This document shows, piece after piece, positions 1 through 4,252 of a stretch of 5,540 nt of DNA. The notes beneath the pieces were generated by a model. It was not told where the DNA came from, did no database searches, and saw nothing but the letters and a program-made list of their open reading frames with translations. The stretch spans positions 1 through 5,540 of the forward strand of contig CAYFIY010000047.1 of assembly GCA_964343275.1 (NCBI GenBank), given 5' to 3'. The position numbers and the translations under genes were made by a program. This stretch comes from Hadarchaeum sp964343275 (GTDB lineage: Archaea > Hadarchaeota > Hadarchaeia > Hadarchaeales > Hadarchaeaceae). Position 1 is the stretch's first letter. Each line of letters starts with the position of its first letter.

Positions 1-155
1 TCATATTTTTTCGCCTCGTCCAAGGCTCTATTAATCGCCATGTCGTAAGTCTCGGACTTTTTAGCGTATTCCTTTAAACGTTCCCTAGTGGCCGGGAGGA
101 TTCGCAACATGGCGGTTCTTTTATTTCTCTTTTCGGTATACTTCATGCTTACCAT
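1..155 (-). CDS. Ribbon-helix-helix-like small protein (antitoxin/regulator type), 3' end outside the window
   Basis: The frame starts at ATG 155-153 and runs open for 51 codons to the left edge, so the C-terminus is missing. After a basic N-terminal tail (residues 5-13, rich in Lys/Arg) there is a short strand-like segment (TAMLRIL, 14-20), a first helix (residues 21-34, TRERLKEYAKKS), a turn (ETY) and a second helix (DMAINRALDEAKKY, 38-51). This order and the 'RLKEYAKKSETYD..INRALDE' pattern resemble archaeal ribbon-helix-helix DNA-binding proteins, which often act as antitoxins or local regulators. The ATG overlaps the TAA of the upstream gene by one base (TAATG) and AGGAG lies 10 nt upstream (170-166), so the start and the coupling are well supported. 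The DNA-binding role is inferred. The partner could be the upstream protein or a gene beyond the left edge. Confidence 0.6.
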   Translation of the reverse strand, partial: MVSMKYTEKRNKRTAMLRILPATRERLKEYAKKSETYDMAINRALDEAKKY

Positions 156-433
156 TATAATTTTTCTCCTTTACTATTTAAATGCTTTATCTCCAAAATA
201 TCGGCTTTTAGGATCGTTAGTCCGGTGGATTTTTGCCTAGTGGGGCCGTTCCCGAGCTGCCTCTCCCAAATTATTTGTATCGCTTGGTCGTTCTCCTTGG
301 TCAATATCCCCCAGGTTTCGCGGGTGAACGGCTCGGTAAAAGCGGCGGGGTCCATGTCTTTGAAAAGGACATGATCGAGATAACGGACATAAACCAAGCT
401 ATTTTTTGCCGTGAGGGGTAGGGCATTATTCAA
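155..433 (-). CDS. Conserved uncharacterised small archaeal protein (VYVRYLDHVLFK motif)
   Basis: This frame ends with TAA at 157-155. About 92 codons look genuine: LVYVRYLDHVLFKDMDP, then an FTRETWGIL segment, KENDQAIQIIWER, and a C-terminal TGLTILKADILEIKHL strand/helix segment. I recognise this layout from short archaeal hypothetical proteins with a 'VYVR..DHVLF' opening, but I know no function for it. The start is uncertain. The open frame extends to an ATG at 625, but everything upstream of about 440 is antisense to the MtmB-like gene. There is no in-frame ATG before residue 27 of the proposed protein. TTG at 433-431 is the nearest alternative start and TTG at 397-395 the next. The protein may have lost its original 5' end at a rearrangement junction near 425-445. 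It is coupled by a one-base overlap to the ribbon-helix-helix-like gene downstream. Confidence 0.65.
   Translation of the reverse strand: MNNALPLTAKNSLVYVRYLDHVLFKDMDPAAFTEPFTRETWGILTKENDQAIQIIWERQLGNGPTRQKSTGLTILKADILEIKHLNSKGEKL
166..170 (-). promoter_or_regulatory. Shine-Dalgarno for the ribbon-helix-helix-like gene
   Basis: AGGAG on the minus strand lies 10 nt before the ATG at 155, inside the 3' end of the preceding gene. It decides the start of the downstream small gene. Confidence 0.6.
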
Positions 434-445
434 TATCGAGTTATT

Positions 446-457
446 GATTTTATATCG
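446..457. promoter_or_regulatory. TATA-like element in the head-to-head region
   Basis: The minus strand reads CGATATAAAATC and the plus strand reads GATTTTATATCG, so a TATA-like core is present in both directions between the two head-to-head genes. For the minus-strand operon the expected transcription start would fall near 425, slightly inside the proposed TTG start. For the plus-strand gene it would fall near 478, just past its TTG. The spacing fits neither proposed start perfectly, so this is a weak call. Confidence 0.25.
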
Positions 458-466
458 CCTCTTACT

Positions 467-1384
467 TTGACTACAATTTATGGCAGAGAACTCAGAACAG
501 CCACGCCATATGAAACTCTGGCTGGGCATGATGAGGCCGTTAAGCTTAGGGAGGCAGCGAGGAGGGCCGGCCGACAGGGTATCCCTATTGTCGGTGTTGA
601 AACCAGCCCGTCGGAGTATGGGCATCTTGGGGGATTCGGATCACCAGGAGGCTTAGATCCAGAAAAGGACCTAGGACTAATCCTCGCAATCACGGAGCTG
701 AAGACTTCTTTTGATTTATTGCACAAGGTGGTTCACACGTTTTTAAACTGCGGTGGAAAAATAGTCGGTGGATCGTGGTCGATGATTGGAGGATATGCTG
801 GACCACCAGAGGGGGCGGCGGTAGCTGCCAATGCGTGCTTCATACTGCAAATTATAGTACATCATTGTGCGATTTCCAGTGGCGGAGTTTATGATATTAG
901 ATACCAAGGCAACCTTGGCCGAGAAGGCGTGTGGGCTAGTAGTATAGCCCACGAAGGGCAAAGCAGGAACACGAATCTATTGGTGTCAGGACTTGTCAGT
1001 CAAGTATCAGGTCCATGCACGCACGAAATCTTACATGAAATGGCGGTCGGGTCGATTTATGATGCCGTGTCAGGATGTGCTTGGCAGCAGGGCAATCGAT
1101 CTACTGGTGGTAGATACATGAACTACACCTCCCCTTTGGAACAAAAGTTTGCTGCTGAAGTACTAAAGGCCAGTGCTGGAATGAAACGTAGCGATGCTAA
1201 TGAGATCGTCAAGGCTTTCATTCCAAAATATGAGGACAAGTTAGAGAATCCACCAAAGGGTAAAAGCTTCACTGAGTGCTTTGACCTAAATACATTAAAA
1301 CCGACAAAAGAATGGCTGGACATCTATAGTAAGGTATGGAAGGAACTCGAAGACCTAGGACTATCTCCCCCTAGCGTCTGTTGA
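467..1384 (+). CDS. MtmB-family monomethylamine methyltransferase homologue, N-terminally truncated, Val in place of pyrrolysine
   Basis: The 305-residue product aligns with the C-terminal two thirds of monomethylamine:corrinoid methyltransferase MtmB (458 aa in Methanosarcina), the TIM-barrel enzyme that passes a methyl group to the corrinoid protein MtmC. Matching blocks are TPYETLA (family SPYEVLA), AGRQGIPIVGVETS (family AGRPGMAVOGPETS, O = pyrrolysine 202), IGGYAG, SGPCT, and a C-terminal GKSFTECFDLNTLKPTKEW...LEDLGL. Val42 (codon 590-592) sits at the pyrrolysine position. By my alignment from memory, Gly102 replaces Glu259, and the Gln333 position is not held, with Gln179 two residues away. 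TTG at 467 is the first start in frame, but homology seems to begin slightly earlier (VIDFIS, from about 440) and stops there: a TAG lies in frame at 419-421 and about 155 N-terminal residues are missing. No Shine-Dalgarno is seen. No corrinoid-protein, mtbA-type or pyl gene is nearby. It is probably a 5'-truncated, non-functional gene. If functional, it represents a non-pyrrolysine branch of unknown substrate. Confidence 0.8.
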   Translation: MTTIYGRELRTATPYETLAGHDEAVKLREAARRAGRQGIPIVGVETSPSEYGHLGGFGSPGGLDPEKDLGLILAITELKTSFDLLHKVVHTFLNCGGKIVGGSWSMIGGYAGPPEGAAVAANACFILQIIVHHCAISSGGVYDIRYQGNLGREGVWASSIAHEGQSRNTNLLVSGLVSQVSGPCTHEILHEMAVGSIYDAVSGCAWQQGNRSTGGRYMNYTSPLEQKFAAEVLKASAGMKRSDANEIVKAFIPKYEDKLENPPKGKSFTECFDLNTLKPTKEWLDIYSKVWKELEDLGLSPPSVC

Positions 1385-1396
1385 AGAATTTATCAA

Positions 1397-1413
1397 TTGG
1401 TTAATGGAACCAA
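1397..1413 (+). terminator. Small hairpin after the MtmB-like gene
   Basis: TTGGTT (1397-1402) pairs with AACCAA (1408-1413) around a 5-nt loop, 12 nt after the TGA. No T-run follows directly, so it may be an mRNA 3' structure rather than a terminator. Confidence 0.25.
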
Positions 1414-1597
1414 AAGCGAAACAATTACCTATTACTAAAATTTTCTAGTTGGACGAAGAGAGCGAATCGGAAAATAAATTTAGTCTCTTTGGGAATGATT
1501 TGAAAATCACTGAGTTGGATAGAGATCGAGCTCATCTAGATGGATAAGGTGTTTTAAGGATGAGGACGCCTTTAGACTCATTTTCTTGTGCATTATC

Positions 1598-1612
1598 CAA
1601 AAATAAAAATTA
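1598..1612 (-). terminator. Oligo-T tract downstream of the binding-protein operon
   Basis: On the minus strand this reads as two T5 runs separated by an A (ATTTTTATTTTTG), about 80 nt past the stop of the second binding-protein gene. It lies in the loop of the GCATTAT/ATAATGC inverted repeat (1590-1596, 1612-1618). Archaeal RNA polymerase terminates at such T-rich tracts without needing a strong hairpin. Confidence 0.35.
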
Positions 1613-1664
1613 TAATGCCCGTTAAAAATATGTGTTAGTAATAACGAAGGTATCTGATTAAATA

Positions 1665-1672
1665 TTTTTTTT
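1665..1672 (+). terminator. T8 tract limiting plus-strand read-through
   Basis: A run of eight T residues on the plus strand lies 20 nt before the convergent binding-protein gene ends. It is the best candidate for stopping transcripts from the MtmB-like side before they become antisense to that gene. Confidence 0.35.
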
Positions 1673-1691
1673 AAGAGATATGATTTTCTTA

Positions 1692-2798
1692 TCAAGGTAG
1701 ACTCTGCGCTAGTGGCGGCCACCAGTCTTCACTTGGGAGAAACATACCCACTCCGCCTGCGGCAACGACATCATTTCTTAATTCTATAATTGAATCATAA
1801 ACATTTGACGGCAACAATGATTCATTAAATATATGGTCTATATATTGCCCAGGGGGATCAGTTGACGCTATACCATAGAGGCGGCTACCACCTTCCCAAG
1901 TGCCATCTATAATATGTTTTATGGCCTCATCCACGTTACGGTCAAAGCCATAAACAGTTGACCCGAGGGCAATATCGGTGAACATTTCGTAAGTATCCCA
2001 ATCCGGAGCAACGTAGTTGACACCTCTATCTTGGGCAGCTAATCCTATTCCTCTATCAGCGCCTCCAGTCCAACTTCCAACAAAATCAGCGCCCTCATCA
2101 ATCATACCTAGAGCTGCTTCCTTTCCACCCTCTATATCATACCAATTTCCAAGGATTGATGTTAGTACTGATATATCGGGATTGATATATTTTGCCCCAG
2201 CGGTAAAGGCAGTAAGCATATCCAAAACGGTAGGATAGGGTTCTCCAACTTGGAAGCCTACCACGTTTGTCTCACTCACCGAAGCTGCAATAGCCCCTGT
2301 TATGAAAATCGTGTCTCTCCAAGCCTGATCGATGCTAATAACGTTAGGTAAATCTGCAAATCGACCACCGCTGATTAAGAAATGTGAATTTGGATATTTT
2401 TCGGCAACGGGTGGCAAGGTAAAATCAAATGACCCACTGTGACCCCAAATCAAATCATATCCTTCAGCAGCCAATTCGTTTAAAACTCTTTCTTGGTCGG
2501 CAAATTCAGCACCCTCTGCATAAACTACTTCGACCCCGTATTTGTCCCTAACATATAGGGTTGCCTGATGGGCTTCAGTATACCAGCCTGGCCAGTCTCT
2601 ATAACCATCTAAAATAAGGGCAAGTCTTAGTCCAGATTGAGGAGGTGTTGTCGTAGTGGTTGTAGTTATTGTCGGCGCGGTTGTTGTAGGTGTTGTGGTG
2701 GATGGTGCTGCAGGTTGGGTTCCTATGTAAGCAGCTGCGGCTATAACTACTATTACAACAATAATGGCGATTGCGTAAACACTAGTTTTCTGTGCCAT
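1692..2798 (-). CDS. BMP/PnrA-family ABC transporter substrate-binding protein (second of a tandem pair)
   Basis: The 368-residue product is membrane-anchored at the outside of the cell. Residues 1-6 are a short cytoplasmic tail and residues 7-25 a hydrophobic helix (VYAIAIIVVIVVIAAAAYI) without a lipobox cysteine. Residues 33-56 form a Thr/Pro-rich linker, probably an exposed and possibly glycosylated spacer, and a two-lobed ligand domain runs from about residue 57. Typical BMP-family blocks are GYDLIWGHSG, EKYPNSHFLISGG, SETNVVGFQVGE, FTAGAKYINPD and EAALGMIDEGADFV. Family members such as TmpC/PnrA bind purine nucleosides; the ligand here is not known. The first 35 residues are identical, at DNA level too, to those of the gene 12 nt upstream, while the ligand domains differ strongly. 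No good Shine-Dalgarno precedes the ATG, so translation is probably coupled to the upstream gene. It ends with TGA. No permease or ATPase gene follows. Confidence 0.88.
   Translation of the reverse strand: MAQKTSVYAIAIIVVIVVIAAAAYIGTQPAAPSTTTPTTTAPTITTTTTTTPPQSGLRLALILDGYRDWPGWYTEAHQATLYVRDKYGVEVVYAEGAEFADQERVLNELAAEGYDLIWGHSGSFDFTLPPVAEKYPNSHFLISGGRFADLPNVISIDQAWRDTIFITGAIAASVSETNVVGFQVGEPYPTVLDMLTAFTAGAKYINPDISVLTSILGNWYDIEGGKEAALGMIDEGADFVGSWTGGADRGIGLAAQDRGVNYVAPDWDTYEMFTDIALGSTVYGFDRNVDEAIKHIIDGTWEGGSRLYGIASTDPPGQYIDHIFNESLLPSNVYDSIIELRNDVVAAGGVGMFLPSEDWWPPLAQSLP
2693..2798. repeat. 106-bp perfect direct repeat, copy 1 (anchor-coding)
   Basis: Base-for-base identical to 3866-3971. It encodes residues 1-35 of the downstream binding protein. 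The identity ends exactly at the A of the ATG (next base G here, T in copy 2) and at 2693 on the other side, where 2692 is G and 3865 is A. Confidence 0.95.
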
Positions 2799-2810
2799 GA
2801 GCTACGCCTA

Positions 2811-3971
2811 CTATAGTCCCCAATAATCCTCTGGAAGGGCGATGTTAGGTACGACTATGAACTCTCCGCTGATTATTCTCTCTTGGAGAACGTTAATCTC
2901 ATCCATAACGTCTGAGGGTACTTTTTCGGGAAGATGAACTTTAAATACCGATCCGCCATCGGCCATGGTATAGAAGTATTCCCTAGCCTCAAACTTATCT
3001 TCTAGAACGCTAGAAATTATTTCATCCAAAACGGGGTCAAGAATCCAATTGGAACTTGCTATCATGACCTCAGAAGCCGCATCAATATCTGGACTTTCCA
3101 ATTCTGCTGAAATAAATGTAGTTCCTTTTTCCAAAGCTCCCCCGCTAGCCCCTGGTGCACTGGAATAGATAATATCGGCACCCTGCTCAATTAGAGACAT
3201 CGATGCTTCTCTAGCAGTAGGCGGGTCAAACCAAGTAAAAATCCAGGTGATTTTTATTTCCACATCCGGATTAGAGTCTTTCGCTCCTTGGATAAAACCG
3301 TTGACGTATCTATTTGCATTTAATACTGGGAACTGCCCCACCAATCCAATAATATTAGATTCAGTTATTTTGCCAGCAAGATACCCACACAAATAAGCGC
3401 TTTCGTGGATGTAACTATCATAATGCCCTACATTGGATGGAACCTCTTCCGGAGGCGGGTAAAGAACATGAAGCTCGACTCCACCACCGGCACCAAGCAC
3501 GATGATATCCGGATAGTCCCTAGCGATCGCTACAATGGCGTCTGGGTACCAACTTGTAAATAAAATTATGTCAAAATCCTTTTCAGCGTAAGAACGACCT
3601 ACTCGTTCACCTTCGGGAGGAAAAACACCTTCAGTAAATTCATATACAAGGTCATATTTATCCTTCATTCGCAACATGGGTTCATACTGTGCTACATCCC
3701 ACGAGTGAGAAAAGACAGTCGGCTCAATGTGTATCCCAGCTACTTTCAGCTGCACTGCAGGAGTGGTTGGGGTGGCAGTGGCCGTGGTCGTAGCCGTGGT
3801 CGTAGCCGTGGTGGTGGCGGTGGTAGTGGCCGTGACCGTAGTGGGCGCGGCAGTTGTAGTCGCTATTGTGGTGGATGGTGCTGCAGGTTGGGTTCCTATG
3901 TAAGCAGCTGCGGCTATAACTACTATTACAACAATAATGGCGATTGCGTAAACACTAGTTTTCTGTGCCAT
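2811..3971 (-). CDS. BMP/PnrA-family ABC transporter substrate-binding protein (first of a tandem pair)
   Basis: The 386-residue product has the same anchor as its neighbour: a hydrophobic helix at residues 7-25 and no lipobox cysteine. A longer Thr/Ala-rich linker follows (about residues 33-72), containing (TTTA)n repeats. The ligand domain starts near residue 73 (VQLKVAGIHIEP). Clear BMP-family blocks are KDFDIILFTSW, DYPDIIVLGAGG, HESAYLCGYLAGKITESNIIGLVGQ, YVNGFIQGAKDSNPDVEIKITW, a DP..AREASMSLIEQGADIIY segment and a C-terminal DYW. This copy is closer to the usual family pattern than the downstream one. The ATG at 3971 lies about 30 nt from a strong TATA box (4001-4008), so the leader is very short. 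The gene ends in TAG, followed at once by a second in-frame TAG. As a family the proteins deliver nucleosides or related compounds to an ABC importer; the ligand and the importer are not visible here. Confidence 0.9.
   Translation of the reverse strand: MAQKTSVYAIAIIVVIVVIAAAAYIGTQPAAPSTTIATTTAAPTTVTATTTATTTATTTATTTATATPTTPAVQLKVAGIHIEPTVFSHSWDVAQYEPMLRMKDKYDLVYEFTEGVFPPEGERVGRSYAEKDFDIILFTSWYPDAIVAIARDYPDIIVLGAGGGVELHVLYPPPEEVPSNVGHYDSYIHESAYLCGYLAGKITESNIIGLVGQFPVLNANRYVNGFIQGAKDSNPDVEIKITWIFTWFDPPTAREASMSLIEQGADIIYSSAPGASGGALEKGTTFISAELESPDIDAASEVMIASSNWILDPVLDEIISSVLEDKFEAREYFYTMADGGSVFKVHLPEKVPSDVMDEINVLQERIISGEFIVVPNIALPEDYWGL
3781..3840. repeat. Five tandem 12-bp units encoding a Thr-rich linker
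   Basis: The unit GCCGTGGTCGTA occurs twice perfectly (3781-3792, 3793-3804) and then three times with changes (3805-3840). Read on the minus strand in the gene frame it gives repeating TTTA-type tetrads in the linker between membrane helix and ligand domain. The neighbouring gene has a shorter linker without this array. Confidence 0.85.
3866..3971. repeat. 106-bp perfect direct repeat, copy 2 (anchor-coding)
   Basis: Second copy of the repeat, offset by 1173 bp, encoding residues 1-35 of the upstream binding protein. Flanking sequence diverges immediately on both sides. Confidence 0.95.
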
Positions 3972-3998
3972 TAAGATCTTCTTTGACTATTTTTTATG

Positions 3999-4014
3999 TA
4001 TATATAAATCTTTG
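3999..4014 (-). promoter_or_regulatory. BRE/TATA promoter of the binding-protein operon
   Basis: On the minus strand an AAAGA purine stretch (4014-4010) precedes TTTATATATA (4008-3999), the classical archaeal BRE plus TATA order. With the usual 25-27 nt offset, transcription would start near 3977-3980, giving a leader of fewer than 10 nt before the ATG at 3971. The core TATATATA is palindromic and might also act toward the plus strand. Confidence 0.65.
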
Positions 4015-4067
4015 GTTTTAGTCGGCTTTTCCAAATTACGAACTAATCTACGATTGGAGTATCTATT

Positions 4068-4181
4068 ATGATAAAAAGTGGGCGATGGAGATGGTTTTTC
4101 CAGTATAAAGCTAATTACGGCCGAGCAGTTTTCACGAAACTTAAACAACGTAGAACAAGTGGGCCAACAAGCTCACTTTAA
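4068..4181 (+). CDS. Possible 37-residue basic peptide, function unknown
   Basis: The frame runs from ATG 4068 to TAA 4179-4181. GGAG at 4056-4059 sits 8 nt before the ATG, good Shine-Dalgarno spacing, and the plus-strand face of the TATATAAA at 4001-4008 could supply a promoter. The peptide begins MIKSGRWRWFFQYK and is rich in Arg, Lys and aromatic residues, with a Ser/Thr tail. I do not recognise it. A stable hairpin covers its last codons. It could be a real small peptide, a leader for the amidohydrolase gene, or a chance frame in an intergenic region. Confidence 0.25.
   Translation: MIKSGRWRWFFQYKANYGRAVFTKLKQRRTSGPTSSL
4157..4178. promoter_or_regulatory. Hairpin/palindrome upstream of the amidohydrolase gene
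   Basis: AAGTGGGC (4157-4164) faces GCTCACTT (4171-4178) across a 6-nt loop. It is 7 of 8 as a DNA palindrome and an 8-bp RNA stem with one G-U pair. It lies about 30 bp upstream of the amidohydrolase TATA box, so it could be an operator for the divergent promoters. Alternatively it could be a terminator-like structure for a transcript reading through 4068-4181 (followed by TTTA). Confidence 0.35.
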
Positions 4182-4205
4182 CTATGAAACAAACTGTATT
4201 CTAAT

Positions 4206-4217
4206 AAAATTTAAATA
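4206..4217 (+). promoter_or_regulatory. TATA promoter of the amidohydrolase gene
   Basis: AAAATTTAAATA holds a TTTAAATA box (4210-4217) preceded by an A-rich BRE-like stretch. The expected start near 4240 leaves a leader of about 13 nt before the TTG at 4253. Confidence 0.45.
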
Positions 4218-4252
4218 CTGAAAAACAAGTAAATCATAAATGGTCGATTCAA

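Larger units (their letters stand above)
1385..1691. other. Convergent intergenic stretch, no convincing gene
   Basis: These 307 bases separate the plus-strand MtmB-like gene from the 3' end of the minus-strand binding-protein pair. They hold a small hairpin after the MtmB-like stop, oligo-T tracts on each strand that suit convergent termination, a 7-bp inverted repeat (1590-1596 with 1612-1618), and one short frame from 1404 to 1547 interrupted by an in-frame TAG at 1446-1448. A 71-codon frame on the minus strand (1722-1507) overlaps the end of the binding-protein gene and has no recognisable features. Confidence 0.6.

Noticed and set aside
233..466. Read-through of TAG 419-421 to give a longer, pyrrolysine-containing MtmB-like protein
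   Set aside because: The upstream codons do not resemble the MtmB N-terminus and are antisense to a conserved minus-strand gene; the family pyrrolysine site is instead at codon 590-592, which is GTC.
434..625. N-terminal extension of the DHVLF protein frame to an ATG at 625
   Set aside because: This part is antisense to conserved MtmB-like sequence, and the peptide has no features of its own.
1507..1722. 71-codon minus-strand frame across the end of the second binding-protein gene
   Set aside because: It overlaps the real gene end, is AT-driven, and shows no domain-like features or start signal.
2017..2238. Plus-strand 73-codon frame inside the second binding-protein gene
   Set aside because: Antisense shadow of a well-supported coding region.
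3705..3974. Plus-strand frame rich in Arg-Gly-Ser repeats, resembling an RGG-type RNA-binding protein
   Set aside because: It is the antisense of the Thr-rich linker and anchor of the binding-protein gene; its repeats follow from the 12-bp units read in the other direction.
4240..4252. ATG at 4240 as start of the amidohydrolase
   Set aside because: It is out of frame with the conserved protein; TTG 4253 gives the expected family N-terminus.
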